Below are positions 35,448-45,424 of a stretch of DNA of 64,000 nt, piece after piece. The first letter of the stretch is position 1. Every line of letters starts with the position of its first letter. This DNA comes from Enterovibrio baiacu. GTDB lineage: Bacteria > Pseudomonadota > Gammaproteobacteria > Enterobacterales > Vibrionaceae. The stretch spans positions 163,221-227,220 of the forward strand of contig NZ_SCHN01000012.1 of NCBI RefSeq assembly GCF_004120195.1, given 5' to 3'. A program made the position numbers and the translations under genes. The notes below the pieces were generated by a model. It had not been told where the DNA came from and did not search any database. It was given only the letters and a program-made list of their open reading frames with translations.

Positions 35448-38400
35448 ATGGTAACTATTCCAAAAAAGCAGGCTGCACTTGCGCTTGCTATCTCTTCCGC
35501 ACTTGCTTTATCAGCGTGTGGTGGTGATGATGACAGTGGCACATCAGGCGGCGGTAACATTGGTGGCGGCAGCGGTGGCGGTACCGTTCAGCCTGGTGGT
35601 GTGATAATTACTGCAATGGATGGTTACCTAAAAAATGCGCTTCTGTGTGCGGATGACAACGGCAACGGCATTTGTGAAGCCAGTGAAATAATTAAAGATA
35701 CTGACGGTAAAGTTCTGCTAACCGATGAAGACGGCCACATTGATGCCAAAATCAGCCAAGCAGATGAAAAACGTCTTGAAACTTCAGCTCGCCTGATTGC
35801 AACAGTCCAGTCTCTAGATGCCGATTCAGAAGTCATTACTGAAGACATGGACTTACCCGGTCAGGCAATGAAAGCCGTCACTCTTCGTGCGCCTGCAGGT
35901 TCTGAAATTGCCAGCCCAATTACAGACTTGGTTGTATCTAAGATGCAATCAACAGAGACGACTGAAGGCCTTTCAAAAGAGGACGCAGAGAAAGCTGTCG
36001 CTAAATCACTTGGTGGTTTAAACGTAGATGGCGAAGTGTCCACAGAGATTCTGTACAGCAACTACATCGAAGATAAAAAATCAGATGATGTGGCTAGCAA
36101 AGCGCTTGCAGAAAAAATCCACAAAACTGCGCAAATCTTGACTGAAACCAAAGCGACCGCTTCATCGGAAGAAGCATTCGACAAACACTTAGATGCTGTT
36201 GTTTCAGCAACTGTGGAGACCGTTGATAACATCGCAAAAGATCCTGCCGTTGATATCAACGATCCAACCCTAAAACCGTCATTACCAGTGACCGATGAGT
36301 CTGTTGGTGAAATGGTTACCAACTACGCGGTTCAGTTCAACGCAGCCAAAGTTGAAGAACTGGCAGGCCAAGTTGAGACTCTAAAAGATGTTTACGGCGA
36401 CGTGGACATGTGGGGAGACGACAAGACTATTGTTGTTGAAACTGCAGCACTAGTGACTGACAAAGACGCAACTGCAGATAAAGCCAACACAATTTCTATC
36501 GCTAACAAAACAGCCCTTCGTGACGCGAACCTTGCTGTAACACTAGCTAGCGACACGCTGACTATTTCTCGTGTGAATCCTGAAGCACATGTTGCAAAAG
36601 GCACCTACAAGATTCAACTGGCTACCAACGACCTGAACAGCAATGGCGATGTGGCTTCAGAGCAAGTGATCGCAACGACCACGCTTGATCTGACTGTGGA
36701 TAGCTTCAACTACGCGCCGACACTGAACCAAGACATTGCCGATGCTGTAGCGAAAGACGTTAAAGCAGTAGAGCTTGAACAACATGCCGCTGTAAATGCA
36801 TCGTTTGACGTTGCTGAACTGTTTTCTGACAAGAACGGGGACGTACTGAAGTTCAGCGCTAAATCTACTATTCCTGGTATTGAGGCCTCTGTTAACGGGA
36901 CGACCGTTTTCCTTTCTGGTGCACCAGCTATTGCGTCGGCAGATGGCAAACTTGTCGTATCAGCGAGCGACGGTGTGAACAAGCCAATTGAGTACTCATT
37001 CCCTTTCTCACCAGTAACACCTGTAATCGCCAATGAACTGCGCGACCTGTTGGTTGGGGAAAACAAAACTTGGTACCGTTGGAATGGTGAAAGTGAGGAA
37101 ATCACAACACCTGAAGGCAATGCCACTTGGCGTAACTACGCAAACTGCATGGCAATAAAGTTTGTCGAAGGTGAAAACAAGAACTCAGGTATTACTCTGC
37201 TTGCTGAAGGTGAACAATGCCCTTCAGAGTCAAGCACCTTCAAGCAAGATGGCACATGGGAAGCCAATGCAGAAGGTTACCTAATTTGGACAATCCCAGG
37301 CGAAGGTGACGCTACTCTAATTGGCTTTGTGAAACCTCACGGAAATGATGAACGTCAACCACGTATCACCGTATTTGAACGAGAAAAACTCGTTGAAGTT
37401 ACAAAAGCGAGTAACGGCAAAGCAGCACTGACAGCTTCAACCTTGGAAAGCGGTTTTACTCTGTTTAAAGGTCAAGTGTCTGCAAATAACTACTGGAATG
37501 ACAGTGATGGTTCAGTTTGGCTAGGCAAGGACGTTTCTATTTCTGCCACTTCTCGCCACGGTCAATTCACCACAAACGAAACACAAGACCACATTGATGT
37601 TGATCTATTCTTCGACAACATGAGTTGTGAAGAGCTAGGTTTCAAAGCCGACCCAAACAACACTCAATTCAATGGCTATGTTCCTGCAGACCTGCGTGCA
37701 GACTACTTCCGCTTAATCGGTGAAGGTACGAACGGCCAATGGTTTGACTATGGCGTTGAAGAAGGTATGAAACAACCGTACGCTTTCCAAAGCACTGACA
37801 GTGACGGCACCAAATACTGTGCAGTAAATCTAGATGTAAGCAAAGACTACGAACATTCAACTAGCTTCAAATCAGGTCAAGCGCTGACTATCTATGTCTC
37901 AGATAAAGCTAACACGGGTGATGAAGAGTTCATCATTAACACCTTTATCGACCGCGATTTTTCTATCCAACCTAAAGAAGACCTGATTATTTCTGAAACG
38001 GGTATCTTCTTTGTTGATGGCAATTCAGTGAGCAATGTTTACCGTGCTGAGAAAGGTGGTAAAACCGTATTCCTAGAACAAGGAATGGAATTGCAAAACG
38101 GTAAATGGAGTGACTGGTCTCCGTTTGGTGACTCTCAACTAATTACTCAATACGTAGCAGCAAATGGCCACCACGCTTACCAGCTGTTTAATGAGGGTGG
38201 TGATAACAACTCTGATGAGTCTTTCACCATCTGGTCTGATGCAGTGAATACTATGCACGGCAAAGACACTGGCAGTGACGACGTTTGGGATCAAAAGATC
38301 TTCTTCTCACTAGAAGAAGCACAAGCTGCTGTAGAAGCGGTACTGAACTCAGAAATCAGCTTTATTGGCTCGGTTTGGAAAGAAACCTTTATCACTGAGG

Positions 38401-38705
38401 ACTCTGAAAGCTCGGATTACGCTGTATTCACTTACCAAAATAATGGCGTGTCTGTTACCGAGTACAAGAATAACGTAGCTGGTAAAGCAAAACTGTACCC
38501 TTATAATCCTGCTGATACCGACCTACCATGTCGCGATGATGTGTCGCATACCTGTACATTTGAACAATTAAACAAGAGCTACGAGTTCTTTGATGGCGAA
38601 TCGTTCACTACTTGGGTGAAATGGGAGTGGGATCCTATTACCAACCCAAACAAAATGTGGCGTCACAAAGGCGAACACGAATCTGAGTGGGTACGTCTGA
38701 AGTAA
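35448..38705 (+). CDS. Large outer-membrane lipoprotein with cadherin-like domain
   Basis: A 1085-residue predicted surface lipoprotein. The lipobox LSAC puts the lipidated Cys at residue 24, followed by a Gly/Ser/Asp-rich linker. Residues about 54-97 have ITAMDGYLKNALLCADDNGNGICEASE, with an EF-hand-like DxNGNGxxE calcium loop and paired Cys. About 420-525 resembles a dystroglycan-type cadherin-like domain (FDVAELFSDKNGDVLKFSAKST...VNKPIEYSFPF). The C-terminal half is unrecognised, rich in Trp and Asp, with scattered Cys pairs. GAGGCG precedes the ATG. Adhesion or polymer binding is possible but unproven. Confidence 0.7.
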   Translation: MVTIPKKQAALALAISSALALSACGGDDDSGTSGGGNIGGGSGGGTVQPGGVIITAMDGYLKNALLCADDNGNGICEASEIIKDTDGKVLLTDEDGHIDAKISQADEKRLETSARLIATVQSLDADSEVITEDMDLPGQAMKAVTLRAPAGSEIASPITDLVVSKMQSTETTEGLSKEDAEKAVAKSLGGLNVDGEVSTEILYSNYIEDKKSDDVASKALAEKIHKTAQILTETKATASSEEAFDKHLDAVVSATVETVDNIAKDPAVDINDPTLKPSLPVTDESVGEMVTNYAVQFNAAKVEELAGQVETLKDVYGDVDMWGDDKTIVVETAALVTDKDATADKANTISIANKTALRDANLAVTLASDTLTISRVNPEAHVAKGTYKIQLATNDLNSNGDVASEQVIATTTLDLTVDSFNYAPTLNQDIADAVAKDVKAVELEQHAAVNASFDVAELFSDKNGDVLKFSAKSTIPGIEASVNGTTVFLSGAPAIASADGKLVVSASDGVNKPIEYSFPFSPVTPVIANELRDLLVGENKTWYRWNGESEEITTPEGNATWRNYANCMAIKFVEGENKNSGITLLAEGEQCPSESSTFKQDGTWEANAEGYLIWTIPGEGDATLIGFVKPHGNDERQPRITVFEREKLVEVTKASNGKAALTASTLESGFTLFKGQVSANNYWNDSDGSVWLGKDVSISATSRHGQFTTNETQDHIDVDLFFDNMSCEELGFKADPNNTQFNGYVPADLRADYFRLIGEGTNGQWFDYGVEEGMKQPYAFQSTDSDGTKYCAVNLDVSKDYEHSTSFKSGQALTIYVSDKANTGDEEFIINTFIDRDFSIQPKEDLIISETGIFFVDGNSVSNVYRAEKGGKTVFLEQGMELQNGKWSDWSPFGDSQLITQYVAANGHHAYQLFNEGGDNNSDESFTIWSDAVNTMHGKDTGSDDVWDQKIFFSLEEAQAAVEAVLNSEISFIGSVWKETFITEDSESSDYAVFTYQNNGVSVTEYKNNVAGKAKLYPYNPADTDLPCRDDVSHTCTFEQLNKSYEFFDGESFTTWVKWEWDPITNPNKMWRHKGEHESEWVRLK

Positions 38706-38723
38706 CTTCAGTATCCAGCGAGT

Positions 38724-38757
38724 AAAAAAGGCGACCAATCGGTCGCCTTTCTTCTTT
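38724..38757 (+). terminator. Terminator after the large lipoprotein gene
   Basis: AAAGGCGACC/GGTCGCCTTT hairpin with a four-base loop and a T-rich tail. The convergent OMP gene can also use it. Confidence 0.85.
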
Positions 38758-38771
38758 CTAAACACTTAGCT

Positions 38772-39632
38772 TTAAAAGCTCCAAAGCAACTGAACACCGG
38801 CACTGTAGTGCATGGTGTCGCCTTCAGGGACAACCGCGCTGTAGCGTTTATCGTCAACCGTGATCACGACACTGTCGCTCTCGTTACGGTTTTCATAGGT
38901 TGCGGTGACAAAGCCACCGATGCTGACACCCGGATAAATACGGTATGACACACCTGCTTCCATCGAGCCACGGTAGCCTGTTTCATAGAATGTTTGGTCT
39001 TCCAAACCCGCGGCCGTGTTGGTGGTGTAGCTCCACACCGGCACACCGACAATCGCACGGAACTGATATTGCCAAGGGCTAGCGTTGTGCAGTGTGCCCG
39101 TGTCGTAAACAATGCCCATGTCTAAGAAAATATCTGTTGAGGTCTCTTCCCACGTATTGGTGAAGAACTCATGTTGACCTTCAGGTAACTCACGAAAACT
39201 TTCTTTGCCATAGCGTTTGTGGGTTTGGTAGCTAAATGCTGGACCTGCAACAACACGCCATTCTGGTGTCATCTTGTAGTGCAGTAGCGCATTGGTAGAC
39301 GCGCGAAGGTATTGATATTTGTTGGTTTGCATCAGCCCAGCAGCATCGTGCCACTCTTCTTCTGCACTACCCGGTGAAAACGTTGCGAGGGCTTCTAACG
39401 AGAAATCGAATTTCTCATTCACATAGTACAAACCGCCCGTATTAATCACTGGGCTCATGACAGTGACTGAGGATTCGATGTTTGGGTACTTTTCATCATA
39501 AGTAACGTGCTCGAAGCCACCACGAAAATACGAATACCCACCTTTTGCTTCTTTCTCTGCAGCAAGTACCTGCGGAGCAAAACCACTCACCATTGCGAAC
39601 GCCACTGCTGACGCTAAAACCGCCTTTTTCAT
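38772..39632 (-). CDS. Outer-membrane beta-barrel protein, function unknown
   Basis: A 286-residue exported protein. The signal peptide MKKAVLASAVAFAMVSGFAP ends near AQVLA-AEK. The mature chain shows alternating amphipathic strands (GGYSYFRGGFEHVTY, YQYLRASTNALLHYKM, WRVVAGPAFSYQTH, SIGGFVTATYENRN) and ends in SAGVQLLWSF; a C-terminal Phe is the classic BAM-recognition signal. I do not recognise a family. The ATG at 39632 was chosen over an upstream start because it opens the signal peptide. It is convergent with the large lipoprotein and may act with it (inference). Confidence 0.7.
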   Translation of the reverse strand: MKKAVLASAVAFAMVSGFAPQVLAAEKEAKGGYSYFRGGFEHVTYDEKYPNIESSVTVMSPVINTGGLYYVNEKFDFSLEALATFSPGSAEEEWHDAAGLMQTNKYQYLRASTNALLHYKMTPEWRVVAGPAFSYQTHKRYGKESFRELPEGQHEFFTNTWEETSTDIFLDMGIVYDTGTLHNASPWQYQFRAIVGVPVWSYTTNTAAGLEDQTFYETGYRGSMEAGVSYRIYPGVSIGGFVTATYENRNESDSVVITVDDKRYSAVVPEGDTMHYSAGVQLLWSF

Positions 39633-39722
39633 TGTTGTATATTCCAACTATCTTATTGTTTATAAACACATTTAACTCGAGTTTCATTATACAAATTCAG
39701 ACAGTCTTTAGTTTTGCAGGCA

Positions 39723-39752
39723 TAAAAAAAGCACGCAAATTGCGTGCTTTTC
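39723..39752 (-). terminator. prlC terminator
   Basis: AAAAGCACGCAA/TTGCGTGCTTTT palindromic hairpin with T7 on the minus strand, 15 bases after the prlC stop. Confidence 0.88.
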
Positions 39753-39767
39753 CTGCCAAACGCTCAA

Positions 39768-41810
39768 TTAGCCAGCAATGCCACTATGACGCAGCAATGC
39801 ATCAGGTGATGGCTCGCGGCCTCGGAAACGTTTGAACAGCTCCATTGGCTCTTCACTGCCGCCACGCTCTAGGATGTTTTCGAGGAAAGACGCGCCCGTT
39901 TCGGTGTTGAAGATGCCCTCTTCTTCGAAGCGACTAAACGCGTCAGAAGATAACACCTCGGCCCACAAGTAGCTGTAGTAGCCCGCACTATACCCCCCAG
40001 CGAAGATATGGCTGAAAGCATGAGGGAAACGGCTCCACTCTGGCGATTTCATCACGGCCACTCGGCGCTTAATGTCCGCCAATGTTTCCAGCACTTTCGC
40101 CCCTTCTTCTGGGTCGTAAGTGGTGTATAGCGTGAAATCAAACAGCGCAAACTCTAGCTGACGCAACAAGCCCATGGCTGATTGGAAGTTTTTCGCGGCC
40201 AACATTTTATCGAGCATGTCTTTTGGCAGCGGTTCGCCAGTCTCGTAATGACCTGAAATGAACGCCAGCGCGTCTTCTTCCCAACACCAGTTCTCAAGGA
40301 ACTGACTTGGTAGCTCAACCGCATCCCACGGTACGCCGTTGATGCCAGACACGGAGGATTCATCCACTTGCGTCAGCATGTGGTGAATGCCGTGGCCAAA
40401 CTCGTGGAACAAGGTCACCACTTCATCATGGGTGAACAAGGCTGGCTTATCGCCAATCGGTTTGTTGAAATTGCAGGTCAGGTAAGCCACTGGGGTTTGT
40501 AGCTCGCCCGATTGCGTAACACGACGAACGCGACATTCATCCATCCATGCGCCACCGCGTTTGTGTTCACGGGCGTACAAATCCAGATAGAAGCTGCCGC
40601 GCAAAGTGCCTTTGGCATCGAAGATGTCGCAGAAAGAGACGGATTCATGCCAAACATCCACACCCTCACGACGCTTCACGTCCATGCCAAACACGCGTTT
40701 CAGCACTTCAAAAAGGCCTGCAACGACTTTTTGTTCTGGGAAGTAAGGGCGAAGCTCTTCGTCTGAAATGCTGTATTGGTGCTGCTTCAGTTTTTCTGAG
40801 TAGTACGCCACATCCCAAGGTTCAAGGGCTTCAACACCGAAGTTGTCTTTCGCGAATTGCGTTAATGCTTGGAAATCTTGCTCACCTTGCGGGCGCGCTT
40901 TGTCGACCAATTCATTCAGGAAGGTTAAGACCTGATCCGTTGAGCTCGCCATTTTGGTCGCCAGCGACAATTCGCTATAGCTTGCAAAACCCAGTAGGCG
41001 GGCAATCTCGTGAGAAAGCAGCAATGTTTCGCTGATAAGGTCAGTGTTATCCCACTTGCCTGCATTGGGGCCGCGATCTGATGCTCGAGTGCCATACGCT
41101 TGGAACAACTCAGCACGCAATTCGCGGTTATCGCAGTAAGTCATTACTGGCAGATAAGAAGGAATATCGAGGGTGAGTAAGTAACCGTCGAGTTCTTTCG
41201 CTTCAGCCTGCGCTTTTGCAGCCGCAATGGCAGAATCGGGCATGCCCGCAAGCTCATTTTCATCGGTAATGTGCTTATTCCACCCCATGGTGGCATCCAA
41301 GACATTGTTGGAGAAATTTGAAGAAAGCTCTGAAAGGCGCTTGCTGATCTCACCGAATCGGTGCTGCTCTTTTTGGCCTAACGCGATGCCTGAAAGCTCA
41401 AAGTCGCGCAACGCATCGGTAATGGTTTTCTGTTGAGCAAGGGTCAGAGAAGCAAAGTCGTCGCGCCCTTTGATCGCTTTGTAAGCATCATAAAGGGGTT
41501 TATGTTGACCTACCCATGTCGAGTAGTCAGACAGCAATGGTAAGCAGGCTTCATACGCTTCGCGCAGCGCTTTGCTATTGGCGACCGCGTTCAGGTGGCC
41601 AATCGGCGACCACACGCGGCTCAAACGATCGTCACTCTCTGCGAGCGGCACGCAAATGTTATCCCAACTTGGATCGGTGTTGTTTTCCAGCACCGCTTCA
41701 ACAGCAGCACGGCAATCGGCAAGTACCTGCTCAACCGCAGGTTGCACATGCTCTGGTTTGATATCAGAAAATGGCGGTAAATCTGTAAACGACAATAGCG
41801 GGTTGGTCAT
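39768..41810 (-). CDS. prlC: Oligopeptidase A (PrlC)
   Basis: Zinc metallopeptidase of family M3 that degrades cleaved signal peptides and other short peptides in the cytoplasm. The zinc site VVTLFHEFGHGIHHML is an HExxH variant as in all M3 members (HEFGH), and the Glu ligand follows in ELPSQFLENWCWEEDAL. Length 680 aa matches E. coli. It is divergent from rlmJ, as in E. coli. Confidence 0.96.
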   Translation of the reverse strand: MTNPLLSFTDLPPFSDIKPEHVQPAVEQVLADCRAAVEAVLENNTDPSWDNICVPLAESDDRLSRVWSPIGHLNAVANSKALREAYEACLPLLSDYSTWVGQHKPLYDAYKAIKGRDDFASLTLAQQKTITDALRDFELSGIALGQKEQHRFGEISKRLSELSSNFSNNVLDATMGWNKHITDENELAGMPDSAIAAAKAQAEAKELDGYLLTLDIPSYLPVMTYCDNRELRAELFQAYGTRASDRGPNAGKWDNTDLISETLLLSHEIARLLGFASYSELSLATKMASSTDQVLTFLNELVDKARPQGEQDFQALTQFAKDNFGVEALEPWDVAYYSEKLKQHQYSISDEELRPYFPEQKVVAGLFEVLKRVFGMDVKRREGVDVWHESVSFCDIFDAKGTLRGSFYLDLYAREHKRGGAWMDECRVRRVTQSGELQTPVAYLTCNFNKPIGDKPALFTHDEVVTLFHEFGHGIHHMLTQVDESSVSGINGVPWDAVELPSQFLENWCWEEDALAFISGHYETGEPLPKDMLDKMLAAKNFQSAMGLLRQLEFALFDFTLYTTYDPEEGAKVLETLADIKRRVAVMKSPEWSRFPHAFSHIFAGGYSAGYYSYLWAEVLSSDAFSRFEEEGIFNTETGASFLENILERGGSEEPMELFKRFRGREPSPDALLRHSGIAG

Positions 41811-41943
41811 TGCGGGTTCCTTTCTCTCTCAGATATGTCTTATTTATGGCGGTAAATAGGTGGGTTTTCAATGCTCATGCTGCATCCAATCACGCAATAA
41901 GCGATAATACTGGCTACTTTTTTCGTTTTCATCGGGTCATACC

Positions 41944-42783
41944 ATGCTCAGTTATCGCCACAGCTTCCATGCTGGCAACCACGCTGATGTTGTTAAACAC
42001 ATCGTTCAAAGCCTGATCATTGAATCACTTAAGCAAAAAGATAAGGCTTTTGTTTACCACGATACGCACAGTGGTGCGGGACGTTATGATCTGTCAGATG
42101 ACCACGCTGAGAAAACCGGCGAATACAAACAAGGCATTGGCCAGATATGGCAATGCGACGACGCACCGAGCGCATTAGCACCCTATTTAGATACCATTCG
42201 CAGCCTGAATGATGGCGATGAACTTCGCTACTACCCAGGCTCGCCGAAGGTAGGCAGAACATTGCTACGCGACCAAGACCGCGCAATGTTCACAGAACTT
42301 CACCCAACGGATTTCCCACTGCTTCTTCAAGAATTTCGTGGCGACCGCCAGGTGAAAATGTTCAAAGAAGATGGCTACGCACGTCTGAAAGCCAGCCTTC
42401 CTCCCAAAGAGCGTCGCGGCGTGGTGTTGATTGACCCGCCTTATGAGCTCAAACACGAATACCAAGATGTCGTTGATGCCATTGGTGAGAGTGTTGAGCG
42501 TTGGGCGACTGGCACTTATGCGATTTGGTATCCAGTGGTGTATCGTAAAAATATTGACCTGATCACTCGCGGTCTAGAAAGACTAGGCATTCGCAAGATT
42601 CTTCAAATTGAATTGGGGGTTGCACCCGATTCCGAAGAGCGCGGCATGACGGCATCCGGCATGATTGTGATTAACCCGCCTTGGACGCTTGAAACGCAGA
42701 TGAAAGAAATTCTACCGTGGTTGCAAAGTAAAATTGCGCCCACGACAGGCCATCACTTTGTAGAATGGGTGGTACCTGAGTAA
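41944..42783 (+). CDS. rlmJ: 23S rRNA (adenine2030-N6)-methyltransferase RlmJ
   Basis: SAM-dependent methyltransferase modifying A2030 of 23S rRNA. MLSYRHSFHAGNHADVVKH, YHDTHSGAGRYDL, YPGSP and the catalytic DPPYE motif are visible. Length 279 aa is as expected. It lies between prlC and gor, the conserved order in enterobacteria and vibrios. Confidence 0.95.
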   Translation: MLSYRHSFHAGNHADVVKHIVQSLIIESLKQKDKAFVYHDTHSGAGRYDLSDDHAEKTGEYKQGIGQIWQCDDAPSALAPYLDTIRSLNDGDELRYYPGSPKVGRTLLRDQDRAMFTELHPTDFPLLLQEFRGDRQVKMFKEDGYARLKASLPPKERRGVVLIDPPYELKHEYQDVVDAIGESVERWATGTYAIWYPVVYRKNIDLITRGLERLGIRKILQIELGVAPDSEERGMTASGMIVINPPWTLETQMKEILPWLQSKIAPTTGHHFVEWVVPE

Positions 42784-42872
42784 TAAACAGCCCCTTTCGG
42801 GTCTGATAGTATTGGGAAATATTGGATTACCGCTTTCAATGCGGAAATAAGAAAAATCACATGGAGAATAAA

Positions 42873-44228
42873 ATGGCCAAGCATTTTGATTACATCTGTA
42901 TCGGTGGTGGTAGTGGTGGTATTGCATCGGCTAACCGAGCAGCAATGTATGGTGCAAAGGTAGCAATTGTTGAAGCGCGCCACTTGGGCGGAACCTGCGT
43001 AAACGTGGGTTGTGTACCAAAGAAAGTGATGTGGCACGGCGCTCAAGTTGCTGAAGCGATCAAACTGTATGGCCCTGACTATGGTTTCGATACCACGGTC
43101 AACAAGTTCGACTGGGCAAAACTGGTCGAGAACCGTGAAGCCTACATTGGCCGCATTCATACCTCTTACGAAAACGTATTGGGTAAAAACAACATCGAAG
43201 TCATCAATGGCTTTGCCAAATTTGTTGATGCGAAAACCGTCGAAGTGAACGGCGAGCACTACACTGCCGACAACATTTTGATTGCAGTCGGCGGCGAGCC
43301 AACCATTCCGAACGTACCAGGCGCTGAGCATGGTATCGATTCAAACGGTTTCTTTGAACTCACTGAGCAGCCAAAACGCGTTGCCGTTGTCGGTGCGGGT
43401 TACATCGCGGTTGAAATCGCCGGTGTTCTGAATGCGTTAGGCACTGAAACGCACCTGTTCGTGCGTAAAGAATCGCCGCTTCGTACCTTTGATCCAATGA
43501 TTATCGATACCTTGGTGGAAGTGATGGAAGCAGAAGGCCCTCGCCTTCACACACATTCAACGCCAAAAGAAGTCGTGAAAGAGACGGATGGCTCTGTGAC
43601 ACTGCATTTTGAAAACGGCACGTCACATAACACTGATGTGTTGATCTGGGCGATTGGTCGTAACCCAACCACCAGCAAAATCAACTTGGAAGCGACTGGC
43701 GTTGAAACCAATGATCGCGGCTACATCAAAGTCGATGAATTCCAGAACACGAACGTGGCTGGCATCTACTGTGTGGGCGACATCATGGAAGGTGGCGTTG
43801 AGCTAACCCCAGTAGCAGTCAAAGCGGGTCGTCAGCTTTCTGAGCGTCTGTTTAATGGCAAAACCAACGCCAAAATGGATTACACGCTGATCCCAACCGT
43901 GGTCTTCAGCCACCCACCTATCGGCACCATTGGTTTGACTGAGCAAGAAGCGAAAGCGCAATACGGCGAAGAGAACGTCAAAGTGTACGGCTCTGGCTTC
44001 ACAGCCATGTACACCGCGGTGACACAACACCGTCAACCTTGCCGCATGAAACTTATCTGCGCCGGTGAAGAAGAAACGGTTGTTGGCCTTCACGGCATCG
44101 GCTTTGCGGTTGATGAGATGATCCAAGGCTTTGGCGTTGCCATGAAGATGGGCGCAACCAAAGCGGATTTCGACAGCGTTGTGGCTATCCACCCAACAGG
44201 CTCCGAAGAATTTGTCACGATGCGCTAA
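42873..44228 (+). CDS. gor: Glutathione reductase
   Basis: FAD- and NADPH-dependent disulfide reductase that keeps glutathione reduced. The FAD motif [27 protein letters not shown], the redox disulfide in [18 protein letters not shown] motif [15 protein letters not shown] and the C-terminal catalytic [12 protein letters not shown] are all present. GGAG seven bases before the ATG at 42873 favours that start over the upstream ATG that begins within the Shine-Dalgarno; length 451 aa equals E. coli Gor closely. Confidence 0.97.
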   Translation: MAKHFDYICIGGGSGGIASANRAAMYGAKVAIVEARHLGGTCVNVGCVPKKVMWHGAQVAEAIKLYGPDYGFDTTVNKFDWAKLVENREAYIGRIHTSYENVLGKNNIEVINGFAKFVDAKTVEVNGEHYTADNILIAVGGEPTIPNVPGAEHGIDSNGFFELTEQPKRVAVVGAGYIAVEIAGVLNALGTETHLFVRKESPLRTFDPMIIDTLVEVMEAEGPRLHTHSTPKEVVKETDGSVTLHFENGTSHNTDVLIWAIGRNPTTSKINLEATGVETNDRGYIKVDEFQNTNVAGIYCVGDIMEGGVELTPVAVKAGRQLSERLFNGKTNAKMDYTLIPTVVFSHPPIGTIGLTEQEAKAQYGEENVKVYGSGFTAMYTAVTQHRQPCRMKLICAGEEETVVGLHGIGFAVDEMIQGFGVAMKMGATKADFDSVVAIHPTGSEEFVTMR

Positions 44229-44245
44229 GCATTGATTTAAGAATT

Positions 44246-44273
44246 AAAAAGCGGCCAATAGGCCGCTTTTTTG
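44246..44273 (+). terminator. Terminator between gor and the SPOR-like gene
   Basis: AAAAAGCGGCC-AATA-GGCCGCTTTTTT hairpin, usable in both directions. Confidence 0.9.
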
Positions 44274-44294
44274 TTTATCGCCACACCGTTATCG

Positions 44295-45275
44295 TTACTC
44301 GCAAAGCACATTCACTTCTGAAGATTGAGATAGCGGCATGGGCACCATGATGACAAGATCATAGGCCTCGCCACTTGCAACCCAATAAGGCAGCCGATTC
44401 GGCACTGCACTTCGCGCTTCGGGGTCGGCAATCAGCTTTTTTAACGAAGCAGCAGAAACCACTCTAAAGCCGTTTTCTGTGCAGGTTGCTTGTGCCTCAG
44501 CAAAGGACGCGCGTAACCACATTTCTTCATTACGGGAATAATGCCGTTCACCGTTTTTCGGTTTGGGCACTTGCACACCCGCAACCGCTCTGAATTTACG
44601 ATTACGTTTTACTTTCTTGGGTTTGGCGGTGGTTTTGGCTGGCGCAGCTGTCATTGCATCAAGTTCAGGCATCACGTCATTACGCTGAGCGTTCATCATT
44701 GGCTCTGAGACCGCGTCTGCCGAGGCAACTAATGCGACTGGAGCAGCAAGGGGAGTTGCTTCAACCATGGCTGTCTCAGCCACAGCGACGTCAACAACGG
44801 GTGATGATGTAGAAGGCGCTTGCGCAATCATTTCTATCACAGGCGCAGGGGTCAGTCGCTCTTCGCCGCTTGTAGACACTTCACGAACAAAGGCAGCCTT
44901 CATGGTTGGTTGCTTTCGCATGCCGTCTCGCACTTTCATTGCGGTACTGAATTGCTCAAATGGCCCAGCAAGACAGCGGTAGGTTTCCCCTTCCTTACGA
45001 AGCATGACCTGATTGGCGAGCACTGATTTGGCGAGTTGACCTGAAAACCAGGCATCTGGCAGGTCGTTTACGATCCCACACTGAACCCAAAACTGACCTT
45101 GTTCGGACACTGGGTCTTTTCCCCATAAGCCATCACCAATGGGGCATGTTTCATCAACCACATTCCACGTACCTATGCGCTCAGGCGAACACGCACTCTC
45201 CGCCGAAGAAGCAGGTACATTGAGAACTACCGATAAAATCAAAGCGCTAACAATACGAATGCTCGAAGCGATCAT
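44295..45275 (-). CDS. SPOR-like domain envelope protein
   Basis: A 326-residue exported protein (signal peptide MIASSIRIVSALILSVVLNVPASSA). Residues about 60-130 have a SPOR-like pattern (GQFWVQCGIVND...ANQVMLRKEGETYRCLAGPFEQFSTAMKVRDGMR), a fold that binds septal peptidoglycan lacking stem peptides. An Ala/Pro/Val-rich linker (about 150-235) is followed by a second small Cys-containing domain ending NVLCE. It resembles a vibrio SPOR-family hypothetical. Division-site binding is inferred from the domain only. Confidence 0.65.
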   Translation of the reverse strand: MIASSIRIVSALILSVVLNVPASSAESACSPERIGTWNVVDETCPIGDGLWGKDPVSEQGQFWVQCGIVNDLPDAWFSGQLAKSVLANQVMLRKEGETYRCLAGPFEQFSTAMKVRDGMRKQPTMKAAFVREVSTSGEERLTPAPVIEMIAQAPSTSSPVVDVAVAETAMVEATPLAAPVALVASADAVSEPMMNAQRNDVMPELDAMTAAPAKTTAKPKKVKRNRKFRAVAGVQVPKPKNGERHYSRNEEMWLRASFAEAQATCTENGFRVVSAASLKKLIADPEARSAVPNRLPYWVASGEAYDLVIMVPMPLSQSSEVNVLCE

Positions 45276-45375
45276 GATCCCTCACAGACTGGAAATAGAT
45301 GATTAAACTTTTATGAGCGGAGATCGTTAGCTTAGTTCGGATTTACGCGAACCGATAAATTTGATGCTTAAAACG

Positions 45376-45407
45376 ATAAAAAAAGGTAACTAACGTTACC
45401 TTTTTTA
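45376..45407 (-). terminator. Terminator of the peptide ABC operon
   Basis: GGTAAC-TAAC-GTTACC hairpin flanked by A7 and T6, just after the last permease gene on the minus strand. Confidence 0.85.
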
Positions 45408-45424
45408 TGCAGATTTGGCGGAGG

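Noticed and set aside
40547..41035. 162-codon plus-strand frame inside prlC
   Set aside because: It is antisense to a well-identified M3 peptidase gene and its translation is low-complexity His/Arg/Cys-rich sequence typical of shadow frames.
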